Shown: positions 9,490 through 18,751, numbered from the stretch's first letter. The stretch is DNA of 64,000 nt from CAVTWJ01 sp963849485 (GCA_963849485.1 CAWKIF010000065.1:12621-76620), one strand, 5' to 3'. Numbers and translations are program-made. Notes: generated by a model not told the origin, from the letters alone.

Positions 9490-10319
9490 ATGAGGATTCC
9501 CTCAAAAAAACGCACGGTTTTTTGGGCCGCCTCCACCAGCACCCCCGTGGGGTGAGTGAAGGGATGGGCGCAGTTGAACTTATGGTCGGCCCCGGCCAGG
9601 ATGGCCAGTTGGGCTTCCGGCTTCACGGCGGCCAGGCTTTCCGATTCCTCGGGCGGGACGCTGGTATCTTCCGACCCGTGCAGTAGCAGGACCGGAGCGC
9701 TCAAGTGGTGCAAAAAAGTGGGGATGTCGCCTTCCCTTCCCCAAAACTCAACATCGTCGAGAAAGGTGGTTGAGTAAGCCAGGGTCTGACCGGTGCGGTT
9801 GCTGACCACGGGAGAAAAGCCTTCCTTCCGCCAGGTTTGTTTGGTCTCGTAAAAATAACGGTTGACCCGGGCGATCGGGGCCCAACAGGCCACCCCCGCT
9901 GTCTCGGGAATTCGCGATCCCGCCAAAAGGCAGACCCCCGCACCCCGCGAGTGGCCCCAGAGGAAAATCCGGGATTGGGCGCCTAGATCAGGATAAAGGG
10001 ACCCGTGGACCGCCGAACTAGCGACAGCCCGTAAGTCTTCCACCTGACAGGAGATGGTATCGGCCTTGAAGGACTCAGGTTCGGTGAAGGGACCGTCCTT
10101 GGCCGCCCCCATACCCGAACCCGAAAAGTTAAACCGCAGCACCGGAAAGCCGGCCTGATTGAGGTATTCGGCCACCCAGGGAAAGAAGGACCAATCCATG
10201 AAACCCAGGTAACCGTGGGTCATCACCACCAAGGGGTATTTGGAAAGGGGCGGGAGACTTAGGGTTCCCCAAAGGGAGCGGCCCTGGGGCCCTTCCACGC
10301 GCAAGTCGACAGCCTTCAT
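9486..10319 (-). CDS. Alpha/beta hydrolase (dienelactone hydrolase/peptidase S9-like)
   Basis: 277-residue cytosolic hydrolase. It has an oxyanion strand VVMTHGYLGF near residue 32, the nucleophile elbow GHSRGAG (Ser) near residue 127, an acidic residue in LLLHGSEDTSVPPEES and a catalytic His in GADHKFNCAHPF. This layout matches the DLH/S9-type alpha/beta hydrolases that act on esters or small peptides. It shares a 4-base overlap with the following methyltransferase, so both are probably made from one message. No signal peptide. Substrate unknown. Confidence 0.8.
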   Translation of the reverse strand: MKAVDLRVEGPQGRSLWGTLSLPPLSKYPLVVMTHGYLGFMDWSFFPWVAEYLNQAGFPVLRFNFSGSGMGAAKDGPFTEPESFKADTISCQVEDLRAVASSAVHGSLYPDLGAQSRIFLWGHSRGAGVCLLAGSRIPETAGVACWAPIARVNRYFYETKQTWRKEGFSPVVSNRTGQTLAYSTTFLDDVEFWGREGDIPTFLHHLSAPVLLLHGSEDTSVPPEESESLAAVKPEAQLAILAGADHKFNCAHPFTHPTGVLVEAAQKTVRFFEGILI

Positions 10320-10388
10320 GAAGTCCTCCCCGGGTGAATGGCGCCATATTAAAGGGAGGCCAGGTCCAATGGAAGGGAGGCCGGCCGG

Positions 10389-10721
10389 TCACCCTTCTTT
10401 TTTCAGCAAGTCCCGGATTTCGGTTAACAGCTGTTCCTGCCGTGCCAGGGCGCTGACGTGACCCGGAGAGGCCTTGCGCATCCGGTGCACGAAATGGAAA
10501 AGAAGATAAAGGACCAAAGTGAGAAAAGCGAAATCCATGAAAGCCTGAAAGAGATGCGGCCCATTGTACGAAAAAACCTGGGAGCCCTGCCCGCTTAAGA
10601 GGGGCATGACCAAATCCGCCACGAAGGCACTGCAAAGTTTGACCAATCCCCCGGCCAAGGCGATGCCGATGACCAGGTCCAGCAGGTTTCCTTTTAAGGC
10701 GAAGCTCTTGAATTCCCGCAT
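10389..10721 (-). CDS. MscL-family mechanosensitive channel, short paralog
   Basis: 110-residue large-conductance mechanosensitive channel homologue. The start is ATG 10721 because AGGAGG lies just in front of it; an ATG 12 bases further up is part of that ribosome site. The N-terminus MREFKSFALKGNLLDLVIGI matches the amphipathic helix and TM1 of MscL. A shortened periplasmic loop is followed by TM2 (AFLTLVLYLLFHFVHRM) and the C-terminal bundle QEQLLTEIRDLLKKEG. It is more divergent than the second MscL immediately upstream (10901-11311), for example ALAGGLVK in place of the usual IIGGAFGK in TM1. An emergency osmotic valve is the family role. Confidence 0.85.
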   Translation of the reverse strand: MREFKSFALKGNLLDLVIGIALAGGLVKLCSAFVADLVMPLLSGQGSQVFSYNGPHLFQAFMDFAFLTLVLYLLFHFVHRMRKASPGHVSALARQEQLLTEIRDLLKKEG

Positions 10722-10821
10722 GGGCCTCCTCATCCCCTTGAATGAACGAGGCTTGTTTTACAACTGAAGATAAGACAACCCCTATGACCCATGTCAGCCA
10801 TTGATTGAATAAAAGTTAAAT

Positions 10822-10856
10822 AAAAAAATCGGGATTGTTTCCAACCCCGATTTTTA
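10822..10856 (-). terminator. Rho-independent terminator after mscL
   Basis: AAAAATCGGG and CCCGATTTTT pair across a 12-base loop, followed on the minus strand by a run of seven U. It sits 45 bases beyond the mscL stop and separates it from the short paralog. Confidence 0.85.
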
Positions 10857-10900
10857 CAGCATAAAAAATGCTTTTAGTCCCCGAAGAGGGGAATATCCCA

Positions 10901-11311
10901 TTACTTTTTCAAAAGGTCCCTTATTTCAGTCAAAAGCTCTTCCTGCTTGGTAGGGGCCGGGGGGGCGTCCGGGGCCGCGGCCTCCTTCTTTTTGAGGCTG
11001 TTGATGGCCTTGACCATCAGGAAAACCGCGAAGGCCACGATCGTGAAATCCACCAGGGACTGGATGAAATTGCCGATGTTGATAGTCACCTCTTGCGCCA
11101 ACTTCCCCGTCAAGTCAATGGGGGGCTTCAGGTGAATCTTGATATCGGTGAAATTGATGCCCCCGATCAAATAGCCGAGGGGAGGCATGAGGACATCGGC
11201 GACAATGGAGGAAACCACCTTGCCAAAGGCGCCGCCGATGATGATACCGACCGCCAAGTCCACCATGTTGCCCTTGACCGCGAATTCCTTGAATTCCTTT
11301 AAAATGCTCAT
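10901..11311 (-). CDS. mscL: Large-conductance mechanosensitive channel MscL
   Basis: 136-residue protein with all MscL features: N-terminal MSILKEFKEFAVKGNMVDLA, TM1 with GIIIGGAFGKVVSSIVADV, the MPPLGYLIGG turn, a periplasmic loop, TM2 (FTIVAFAVFLMVKAIN) and a C-terminal bundle (EELLTEIRDLLKK) after an Ala/Pro linker. It releases solutes under hypo-osmotic shock in the inner membrane. It begins 25 bases after the DUF3078 gene and ends at a strong terminator, so the two may be co-transcribed. A second, shorter MscL lies downstream. Confidence 0.95.
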   Translation of the reverse strand: MSILKEFKEFAVKGNMVDLAVGIIIGGAFGKVVSSIVADVLMPPLGYLIGGINFTDIKIHLKPPIDLTGKLAQEVTINIGNFIQSLVDFTIVAFAVFLMVKAINSLKKKEAAAPDAPPAPTKQEELLTEIRDLLKK

Positions 11312-11336
11312 GGTACGATCCTTTCTTAAAATGGTT

Positions 11337-12236
11337 TTACAGCAAGCTATAAGCGACGCTTAAACCGGCCGTTTCCTTGATTTGCCAGCCGTCATAAACC
11401 CGGTTATCCCAGCGGTAGTCATTTTCCAAAGTCAGGCTGACTATCTTGCTCACCCCCACCGACAAAAGGTTGTCCCATTCCACCACCGTTTGGTCCAGGC
11501 TGTTGCCGTTCCAAAACATGTCGAGCTTGGAAGCTAAATTGGAGGTGGTCGAGAGTTTCCAGTTCAGTTCCGAAACCCAGCTCAAACCCACTTCGGTCAG
11601 GACGTTGACCGGCTGGCCGGTACTGGGATCGATCGTGTAGGTGGATTCAAATTGGCTTGCCACTGTTTCCTTAACGCCCAACCCTGCGCGGGTGTTAAAG
11701 ACCGGCCCCGGGGTGTATTTCAAACCGGCGCTTTCAGTGAAGTAACCTGGGTCCATAAAACCCGAAATCTGTATGGCCGGGTTCGCCGTGTAGTTATAAC
11801 CCGCGTCGAACTGGTTTTGGGCCGAGAAGGAAACGTAGGGGTTGACCTGTGGCCAGGTCTTCAAGGCGAGGACGCTTTCCAGATCGATGGTGTCGGTCGT
11901 CACGCGGGTTCCCTGTCCGTCCATATAGGTGAGGCCGTACCCCAACTTGAGGGTGTTGAGCCAGTTGAGCGAGGGATTGTTCTCTTCCAGTTTGCCGTTG
12001 AAGCCCGCCTGCCAGGAAATGAAATTGGCCCCCCCCTGCTGCCAATTGTTGAAGGAACCCTGGTTGAGGGTCAGGCTGGTCACGACCTGCTTGTTCCAGG
12101 TATCCGCGACGGAGACCGGCGCGGAAACAGCCGCCGAGACCGCGGTCGGGGCAGCGCTAGTCGTAGGATTTTCATCCGCCCAAACTAGGGGTCCACATTG
12201 TAATGATGCGATAAGGGCCAAATAGAAAAGCTTCAT
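11337..12236 (-). CDS. DUF3078 outer-membrane beta-barrel protein
   Basis: 299-residue exported protein. A signal peptide (MKLFYLALIASLQCGPLVWA) precedes an Ala/Val-rich stretch and then the DUF3078 signature SLTLNQGSFNNWQQGGANF, where NW..GG is the conserved core. The rest alternates short amphipathic strands ending in VAYSLL, consistent with a barrel. DUF3078 proteins are known mainly from Bacteroidetes and related phyla, and their function is not established. The neighbour downstream is mscL (25 bases away). The upstream terminator at 12356-12388 belongs to the next gene. Confidence 0.75.
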   Translation of the reverse strand: MKLFYLALIASLQCGPLVWADENPTTSAAPTAVSAAVSAPVSVADTWNKQVVTSLTLNQGSFNNWQQGGANFISWQAGFNGKLEENNPSLNWLNTLKLGYGLTYMDGQGTRVTTDTIDLESVLALKTWPQVNPYVSFSAQNQFDAGYNYTANPAIQISGFMDPGYFTESAGLKYTPGPVFNTRAGLGVKETVASQFESTYTIDPSTGQPVNVLTEVGLSWVSELNWKLSTTSNLASKLDMFWNGNSLDQTVVEWDNLLSVGVSKIVSLTLENDYRWDNRVYDGWQIKETAGLSVAYSLL

Positions 12237-12355
12237 TTTTTCTCCTTAAAAAAATATTCCCTGACAAAGGGGAGTGCATTGTAAAACTTTTTTTATAAAA
12301 GGGAACTTTTTTTTAAGACGATAAGGAGGGACTATGGGGTTTTATTGTTTCCAAT

Positions 12356-12388
12356 AAAAAAGGGCGGCTTTTTTTAAGCCGCCCTTTT
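12356..12388 (-). terminator. Strong terminator after the small exported protein gene
   Basis: AAAAGGGCGGCTT and AAGCCGCCCTTTT form a 13-bp stem with a T5 loop and an adjoining A-tract that becomes U on the minus strand, about 30 bases after the stop at 12418. Confidence 0.88.
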
Positions 12389-12417
12389 CTACTTTTACGC
12401 TATGACTCGAAAATGAA

Positions 12418-12702
12418 TTAATGACCCTGCTGGGCCTCGTTCGCCTTCATCGCGTTCGCTTCGTTCCTGAATTGCTTGGCCAAGCCCAACTGCTTGATGG
12501 CCTCGTCGCAAGCCGCCAAGGCATCCGCCTTGTGACCGCCGAAATCATGGGGCGCCTTGTTCAAATCACCCTTCGCGGCTTCCAGGGCATGAATGGCCTT
12601 ATCGAGGTTCGGATACTTCTCCTTGGCAAGGGCGGGTGAAGCCACGGCCAAAAAAGTCAAAAGACCCATCATCATCCCGACAGCGAAAAATTTCTTTGCC
12701 AT
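12418..12702 (-). CDS. Small exported helical protein
   Basis: 94-residue protein. ATG 12702 is supported by AAGGAG. The signal peptide MAKKFFAVGMMMGLLTFLAV ends at ASPALA. The mature part is helical and charged: PNLDKAIHALEAAKGDLNKA, then HDFGGHKADALAACDEAIKQ. This pattern (a helix, a DFGGH turn and a second helix) is seen in small periplasmic proteins of unknown function in many bacteria. It is monocistronic with its own terminator. No function can be assigned. Confidence 0.75.
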   Translation of the reverse strand: MAKKFFAVGMMMGLLTFLAVASPALAKEKYPNLDKAIHALEAAKGDLNKAPHDFGGHKADALAACDEAIKQLGLAKQFRNEANAMKANEAQQGH

Positions 12703-12825
12703 TAAAAATCTCCTTGATTGTTTTGGAAACCCCAATGGTCATAAAGGGATTTCGTTTTCTAACTGCATATATTGGACGGTATGGCGGAAATGAAAGTTTC
12801 CGGAACATTAATTTTGGGAAAACCA

Positions 12826-14895
12826 TTAAACGGAAGGTTTAGATGGGGTAATCAGTTCCAAGACTTCCTTGGGGTCCGCGGTCGGCCTTTGGCAATGGTA
12901 ATTGCGGCAAACGTAGACCGTGGGTTGGCCGTTCAGGCTTTTCCGGCCTTCCACCCATGGGATGAGGACCGACAGATCCTTCATTTGGGATTCTTCGGCG
13001 AAAACCAAAACCTTGTTGGGGAGGAAGGTTTTCTGTAATATCCGGACTAGGTTTTCAGAATTTTTTTTAGGGCCGATTACAAATACTTCCGCCGGGCCGT
13101 AAAAGTCGAACTGGAAAGCTTGAAGCATCATTGGATAGTTGGAGGCTCCCCGCGCCAGAAGCCCCGAGAAGGCCTGGAGGATACGATCCGCCCGCTCCCG
13201 ATATTCATTTTTGCCCGTGAATTCCGCCAACCGGTAATGGTTCTGGGCGGCCAGGGAATTGCCCGAGGGGATGACCCCATCATGCGAGTCCTTAGTACGC
13301 GCCAAAAGGCGGTGGGCGTCCTTCTGGTCGTTCCCCGTGAAAAAATAACCGCCGTTTTTCTCATCCCAAAAGAGCCGGGCCATTTCCTTTTCCAGTTCCA
13401 GGGCCCTTCTGAGGTAGGTGGGGTCGAAGGTGCTTTCGTAGAGATCCAATTGGGCGGCCTGGTAAAAGGCGTAATCGTCGATGTAACCCTGGATTTCGGA
13501 AGGTCCCTTCCGGTAGGTCGCCAGAAGCCGACCTTCTTTGAACAAGTTCTGGTCGATGAAGGCGGACGCCTTTTGCGCGGCTTTTAGGTAGGATTCGTCC
13601 CCCAGCACCTGGTAGCCATAGGCGAGGGAAGAAATCATCAGGCTGTTCCAAGCCGTGAGGATTTTGTCGTCTAAATGTGGCCGGATTCTCTTGGACCTTT
13701 CGGCAAGGACTTTCGCTTTGGCCGCTTCCCACCATTTTTCGTCCCGGCCGATTTGTTTAAATAATTCTGGAAGCGGCTCTTTCAAATGGAGGATATTTTT
13801 CCTCTCAAAGTTTCCACTCTCAGTCACTCCATAGAGGGCGCAAAAGCTGGAACCTTCTTCCGCCCCCAAGACAGCCTTCAGTTCGGCGGGGGTCCAAACG
13901 TAAAATTTTCCTTCCTCCCCCTCGCTGTCCGCGTCCTCGGCGCTGTAAAAACCACCCGAGGGGTCCGTCATATCCCGGAATAGATACTGGAAGATCTCCC
14001 TCGCCACACGGGCATATTCTTCACGGCCCGTCACCTGGTAGGCCTCCAGGTAAGCGCGGGAAAGCAGAGCGTTATCGTAGAGCATCTTCTCGAAATGGGG
14101 CACCAGCCAGACATCATCGGTGGAATATCGGGCAAAACCTCCCCCCACCTGGTCGTAGATTCCGCCTTGTCCCATTTTGTCGAGTGTCAATTCCACCATT
14201 GGTAAAAGATTTTTATCCCCTGTCTGGTGGTAGAGACGTAATAGAAACTGGATTGCCATGGCGGGGGGGAACTTGGGCGCTCCCCGAAAACCCCCAGCCC
14301 GATTGTCGAAACCCCGTTCCAACTCGCTGCGGGCCTGGATTAAGACTTCTTCATTGAAGGGGGCTTCGGAGCCGGCCTGAGAGGGGCTCTGGAGCGCCTG
14401 GGAGAGCTGCTGGGCTGCCTTTTCCACATCCCCTGATTTATTATTCCAGGCCCGGCTCACGTCCTCCAGGATGGAGGGAAACCCGGGGCGGCCATAGCGG
14501 GCGTCGGGAGCGAAATAGGTGCCGCCGTAAAAGGGTTTGAGGTCGGGAGTCAGGAATAGGTTGAGGGGCCATCCCCCCTGGCCGGTGAGCAAGAGGATAG
14601 CGTTCATGTAGATCTGGTCCACGTCGGGGCGTTCTTCCCGGTCGACCTTGATGCAAATGAAATTCCCGTTCATGAGATGGGCGATGGATGCGTTCTCGAA
14701 GCTTTCCCGCTCCATCACGTGGCACCAATGGCAGGTGGAATAGCCGATGGAAAGGAAGATGGGCTTGTTCTCGGCTTTCGCGCGGGTGAAAGCCTCCTCT
14801 CCCCAGGGGTACCAATCCACCGGGTTGTGGGCATGCTGGAGCAGGTAGGGACTTTTCTCGCGGACCAGCCGGTTGGTGTGCTGTGAGGAATCCAT
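12826..14895 (-). CDS. YyaL/SSP411-type protein: thioredoxin-like domain plus six-hairpin glycosidase-like domain
   Basis: About 689 residues. The N-terminal DUF255 thioredoxin-like domain has SPYLLQHAHNPVDWYPWGEE and the CxxC in STCHWCHVM, then NGNFICIKVDREERPDVDQ. The remaining ~500 residues look like the (alpha/alpha)6 barrel of this family, with HFEKMLYDNALL and DGVIPSGNSLAA. ATG 14895 fits the family start; a TTG at 14925 is possible but has no ribosome site. Homologues occur from bacteria to mammals (SPATA20), and their biochemical role is unresolved. The length is normal and the gene looks intact. Confidence 0.88.
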   Translation of the reverse strand: MDSSQHTNRLVREKSPYLLQHAHNPVDWYPWGEEAFTRAKAENKPIFLSIGYSTCHWCHVMERESFENASIAHLMNGNFICIKVDREERPDVDQIYMNAILLLTGQGGWPLNLFLTPDLKPFYGGTYFAPDARYGRPGFPSILEDVSRAWNNKSGDVEKAAQQLSQALQSPSQAGSEAPFNEEVLIQARSELERGFDNRAGGFRGAPKFPPAMAIQFLLRLYHQTGDKNLLPMVELTLDKMGQGGIYDQVGGGFARYSTDDVWLVPHFEKMLYDNALLSRAYLEAYQVTGREEYARVAREIFQYLFRDMTDPSGGFYSAEDADSEGEEGKFYVWTPAELKAVLGAEEGSSFCALYGVTESGNFERKNILHLKEPLPELFKQIGRDEKWWEAAKAKVLAERSKRIRPHLDDKILTAWNSLMISSLAYGYQVLGDESYLKAAQKASAFIDQNLFKEGRLLATYRKGPSEIQGYIDDYAFYQAAQLDLYESTFDPTYLRRALELEKEMARLFWDEKNGGYFFTGNDQKDAHRLLARTKDSHDGVIPSGNSLAAQNHYRLAEFTGKNEYRERADRILQAFSGLLARGASNYPMMLQAFQFDFYGPAEVFVIGPKKNSENLVRILQKTFLPNKVLVFAEESQMKDLSVLIPWVEGRKSLNGQPTVYVCRNYHCQRPTADPKEVLELITPSKPSV

Positions 14896-14970
14896 GCTTC
14901 CCAGATTGGGGGAAAAGGCATTCAACTATCAAGAGGAAGGAGAACCTTTTAAAACTGAAAAACCAGATCT

Positions 14971-15441
14971 CTACCGGGCCAGGGCCAAAAATTGGTTCTG
15001 CCGGACCGCCTCATAAAGCACGATCCCGACGGAGGTGGAAAGGTTCAGGCTGCGGATGGAAGTATCCGCCTGGGGAATCCGGTACATCTTATCCTTGTAG
15101 AGCTCGTAAAAATCCTTCGGCAAACCCGCCGTTTCCTTGCCGAAGATCAGGTAGGCGCCGTTGGAAAAATCGGCGTCCCAATAGACCCGGGTGCCCTTGG
15201 TGGAAAGGAACATCAAGGGAAGACGGGGGTCCATCATTTCCAGAAACTTGTCCCAGGTGGCGTAACGGTGGGGGTTGACCTTCTCCCAGTAATCCAACCC
15301 AGCCCGGAGGAGTTCCTTCTCGTCCAGGTGGAAGCCCAAGCGTCCCACGAGGTGGAGCTGTGCGCCCGCGCCCAGGCAGGTACGGCCGATATTGCCTGTA
15401 TTCCAGGGTATCTCAGGCTCGATGAGAACGACGTGAATCAT
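14971..15441 (-). CDS. trmL: tRNA (cytidine/uridine-2'-O)-methyltransferase TrmL
   Basis: 156-residue SPOUT methyltransferase that modifies the wobble ribose of some leucine tRNAs. Family motifs are present in order: MIHVVLIEPEIPWNTGNIGR at the start, FGKETAGLP (SAM-binding knot) and RSLNLSTSVGIVLYEAVRQ at the end. The length is that of E. coli TrmL. It lies between yyaL and the MprF/NlpC operon with its own spacing, so it is probably transcribed separately. Confidence 0.92.
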   Translation of the reverse strand: MIHVVLIEPEIPWNTGNIGRTCLGAGAQLHLVGRLGFHLDEKELLRAGLDYWEKVNPHRYATWDKFLEMMDPRLPLMFLSTKGTRVYWDADFSNGAYLIFGKETAGLPKDFYELYKDKMYRIPQADTSIRSLNLSTSVGIVLYEAVRQNQFLALAR

Positions 15442-15567
15442 GGAAGAATCCCTTTTCGCAATGATTTATTTCCCACAAGGCTGCATATTTTATTTGGAAT
15501 TGACAAGAAAGGTCTAACTTTTTTCCCTCACTAGGTCTCAACTTGGTGAGGTTCCAGTAACACCGTT

Positions 15568-16167
15568 TTAAGGCGGTGGCCCAAAGGCAGCAGAAAAAGT
15601 CTCCCTCGCCCTGATCTTCCGGCCCGTGGCGGGGTCGTGGGCCACGGTCTCGTTGTTCTTGTCCCCAAAAAAGCTGAATTTTCGGCGGTGAATGCGGGGG
15701 GGCTTCCTGTCCTCCGATGAATCGATATAGGTCACCAGCCAATTCTCGAAACTTTCCACGATGGCACAATGGGTGTCGGTGTCCTTGTCGTCGATATGGC
15801 CGTCGTGGTTTTTATCGTAAGTCTTATTGAAGATCAGGATGTCCCCGGGCCGGATGTCCGCGGCCTTGGGCCGCCGGGTCTTCTTCTTTTCCAGGTAAAT
15901 CCTCAAGTCCTTGGTCAGGTTATGGCCTAGGTAGCCGAATTTGCTGAAGAACCGGTCCATTGCCGGGGAGTGGTAACAGGCCAGCACGAAATGGGAACAA
16001 TCGACCACGCAGTTGGGTTTGTTCTTTATATACCATTCGGCGTTTTGGATGGCCTCTTCCGGCGCGGCCTGGGTGCCATTGCCACGGATTTCATAACCCA
16101 CTGGCGCGCAACCCGCCAAAAGGATCACCAGGATTAAAAAAAGGAAAAGCATGCGGGATCGTCGCAT
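15568..16167 (-). CDS. NlpC/P60-like lipoprotein with EF-hand-type loop
   Basis: 199-residue lipoprotein. The signal peptide ends in LLAGC (lipid Cys20). The catalytic Cys sits in VVDCSHFVLACYH (Cys57), the counterpart of the DCSGF motif of NlpC/P60 peptidoglycan hydrolases and amidases, and the partner His is in DTHCAIVESF (His133). Between them, DKNHDGHIDDKD (118-129) matches a calcium-binding EF-hand/dockerin loop. ATG 16167 lies 4 bases after the mprF stop, so the two are one operon. A role in cell-wall trimming is inferred; the target bond is unknown. Confidence 0.7.
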   Translation of the reverse strand: MRRSRMLFLFLILVILLAGCAPVGYEIRGNGTQAAPEEAIQNAEWYIKNKPNCVVDCSHFVLACYHSPAMDRFFSKFGYLGHNLTKDLRIYLEKKKTRRPKAADIRPGDILIFNKTYDKNHDGHIDDKDTDTHCAIVESFENWLVTYIDSSEDRKPPRIHRRKFSFFGDKNNETVAHDPATGRKIRARETFSAAFGPPP

Positions 16168-16171
16168 CGGT

Positions 16172-18751
16172 TTACCCCATTTGGCCCCAGCGCGAAATGA
16201 GGGCGTGGATGTTGGCGAAAACCACCGAGAGCGGGACTTCGCTGGGCGCGGCCAGGTAGCGGGGCATCCATTCGGGGTTGTAACGGTCCCTCCGGCGACG
16301 GGCCTCCAGGGCATGGTCGGTGTTGGAATGGGGCGAGAGCAGGCCGGGAATCCACCGTTCGAAGGGGGCCAGGGCCCCTTGGGCCGGGTTGGGCAGGGAA
16401 GCGTGCCCCAAGTGGAACCATTTCGTCCCTTTTTGCTTGGCCCAGGCCATGGCTTCCATCGTGAGGAAATCCTCCAACTGGGCCCTGTCTTCCGAATCGC
16501 TCCGCAAGAGGTCAAGGGCCGCCTCGCTTGCGGCGGGGGCCATCCTCAGGCAGGCGAAACCGGTGATCCGTCCTTCCTCTTTCACAAGGCCTAGGGGAAA
16601 TTGCCGGATATAGCCTGCGTTAAAAAAGCCGGTGGAGAAACCCTTCTCCCGGGTTTTACGGATCGTTAGCCAGTTCTCCGAGACCGCCTTTAACTGGGCT
16701 ATCAAGGCGTCATCATAGGGCGGTTCCAGCACCTCAAAGGAGAACTCTTCCTTCGATTTGAATTGCTGGTAGGCTCCGCGTAGTTCGGTCCCGGGCAGGT
16801 TTTCCAGGCTGAATTTTTCCAGGTCCACCCGGGCAGCCTCCGCGACCTTCAATACCGTCAGGCCCATGTCGAGGTAGAAATTAAAATGGTCCTGGTGCAC
16901 CAAGTAAAAGATCGACCATGCCTTTTTCTTCCGGCACATGTCCTTGAAACGCAGGGCCAGGTCCTCCCTTTCCCTTTCCGGGCCCACCGGGTCCCCCAGG
17001 GTCACCCAGCATTTCCCCTCGATGGCGTACATGAGGAAGGCGTCCTCCCTCTTGTTGAAAAGGATGGCCTTGTCCCCGGTGAGGGCCAGGAGGGAAGAGG
17101 CCCGGGGCGTCTCGCGGAGAATTTCCTTCACCCGGCCCAGGGTTTTCTCGTCGGGCAATTCGGTCTCAGGCTGAGTCGTGGAAAGCAGGGCGGATATAGA
17201 AAAGATGGTCAATACCAGGCTGGTTCCCAGGGTTGAACGGAGGAACCGCGCGGAGTCCAAGGCCAGGTCGAAGGAGGTCCAGAGATCGATGGAGTAATAA
17301 TCCAGGATGTGGTAGGAGAAGACCCCGACCCAGATGGAGCCCAGCAGGATGAAAAGGATCGAGGCGATCCAAAATGGCGGGAACCTTTGCTGGACCAGCG
17401 AGGACTTGCGGGGGAAAAGAGGCCGGGTAAAAAGCAAAAACAGGAACAGTACCAGCAAGTAGAGGCTTTGCTGGTAATCAAACCCCTTGAGAATGCATCC
17501 CACCACCCCCAAACCCGTCAGGATCAGGGCCGCCTTATGCGAACCCTCCAGCCGTTTCTGAAGGCCCCGGGCGGTTAACAGCAGGGCCGCCCCCAACAAA
17601 CCAACCGTGAAGTGGGAAACCTCGATCACGGAAAGTTGAACCAATTCACCCAGCAACACCATGTGCCGGGGGTGTTCCGGGACAGCGTTATTAAAGAGAA
17701 GGAGTGCTCCCGCCACAAAGGCCATGAAGCCGATGACGGGGGGGCCGAAATCCGGAACCCAGCGGTTGAGGATCTGGAGCGCGCGGGTGAATCCCTGCTT
17801 GTTGCGGATGATCTCCACCACCGCGAAAGTGACAAGGGCCAGGATGAAGGGGATCAGGTAATAGACCAGACGGAAGGCCAGCATGGCCCCCAGGACATCG
17901 GAAGATTTCAGGACGGGGGCTAACAGCAAGGTTACGACCGCCTCGAGGATGCCCAGTCCGCCCGGAACCTGGCTGGCGAACCCCGCGATCTGGGCCACCA
18001 GATAAATGGCCATGAAAGAAGGCAGGGAGAGTGAATTGGGCGGTAACAAGAGGTAAAGGGCGGTTCCGGAGCAGATCCAATCCAAGCTCCCCGCCGCCAT
18101 CTGGCTCAAGGCGAAGGGCAAGGAGGGTTTTGGAAATACCCACCTCCCCAGCCGGAGGTTATTTTTAAGAAGGATGCTCACGCAAAGGTAGGCGGCGATG
18201 AGGATCAGGCAGACGACCCCCGTGGAGAAAACAGAGTTGAAAGGTAGGTGGATGGAGGGGGGTAATTCCGGAGGCTGCAGGAAGAAAAAGATGCTGCCCA
18301 TGGTGAAAAACCCCACCCAAAAGGTCATGGCGCAGAGCAGGACGACTTTGGCCGCTTCCCCGGCCGTGAGCCCCCAGGCAGAATAGAGCCGGTAACGGAT
18401 CCCGCCGCCCGTCAGCACCGAACCTCCAATGTTGTGGCTGAAGGCGTAGGCGATGAAAGACGTCAAGGCCGCCTTGCCGTAGGAAAGGGTCTTTCCCGTG
18501 TGCCTAAGCCCGAGAAAATCATAAAGAGTGAGGGCGAAATAACTGCCGAGTGCGGCCAGGAAGGCCAGGGCAAACTGCTGGAAGGGGATTTGACGCAGGT
18601 AGAGGAGAACCTCATCCGTGTGGCTGAGCTTGACCTCGCGCCGCAAAACCCAAAGGGCCGCGTAAAAGAGGATGAGCGTGATGAGGATCCCCGCGGTCTG
18701 CATCAACTTCCCGCGGGTTTTCGTTGGTTCCATAGGTTCCATATTTAACAT
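16172..18751 (-). CDS. mprF: MprF: lysylphosphatidylglycerol synthase and flippase
   Basis: 859-residue integral membrane protein. The N-terminal half has many membrane segments with flippase-family features (VLTGGGIRYRLYSAWGLTAG; QIAGFASQVPGGLGILEAVV). The C-terminal half is a soluble DUF2156 aminoacyl-phosphatidylglycerol synthase with AFLMYAIEGKCWVTLGDPVG, FSTGFFNAGYIRQFPLG and GLLSPHSNTDHALEARRRRD. Length and order match full bifunctional MprF, which adds a positively charged amino acid to phosphatidylglycerol and moves it to the outer leaflet, giving resistance to cationic peptides. Three closely spaced ATGs (18751, 18742, 18733) make the start uncertain. The downstream partner is an NlpC/P60 lipoprotein. 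Confidence 0.9.
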   Translation of the reverse strand: MLNMEPMEPTKTRGKLMQTAGILITLILFYAALWVLRREVKLSHTDEVLLYLRQIPFQQFALAFLAALGSYFALTLYDFLGLRHTGKTLSYGKAALTSFIAYAFSHNIGGSVLTGGGIRYRLYSAWGLTAGEAAKVVLLCAMTFWVGFFTMGSIFFFLQPPELPPSIHLPFNSVFSTGVVCLILIAAYLCVSILLKNNLRLGRWVFPKPSLPFALSQMAAGSLDWICSGTALYLLLPPNSLSLPSFMAIYLVAQIAGFASQVPGGLGILEAVVTLLLAPVLKSSDVLGAMLAFRLVYYLIPFILALVTFAVVEIIRNKQGFTRALQILNRWVPDFGPPVIGFMAFVAGALLLFNNAVPEHPRHMVLLGELVQLSVIEVSHFTVGLLGAALLLTARGLQKRLEGSHKAALILTGLGVVGCILKGFDYQQSLYLLVLFLFLLFTRPLFPRKSSLVQQRFPPFWIASILFILLGSIWVGVFSYHILDYYSIDLWTSFDLALDSARFLRSTLGTSLVLTIFSISALLSTTQPETELPDEKTLGRVKEILRETPRASSLLALTGDKAILFNKREDAFLMYAIEGKCWVTLGDPVGPEREREDLALRFKDMCRKKKAWSIFYLVHQDHFNFYLDMGLTVLKVAEAARVDLEKFSLENLPGTELRGAYQQFKSKEEFSFEVLEPPYDDALIAQLKAVSENWLTIRKTREKGFSTGFFNAGYIRQFPLGLVKEEGRITGFACLRMAPAASEAALDLLRSDSEDRAQLEDFLTMEAMAWAKQKGTKWFHLGHASLPNPAQGALAPFERWIPGLLSPHSNTDHALEARRRRDRYNPEWMPRYLAAPSEVPLSVVFANIHALISRWGQMG

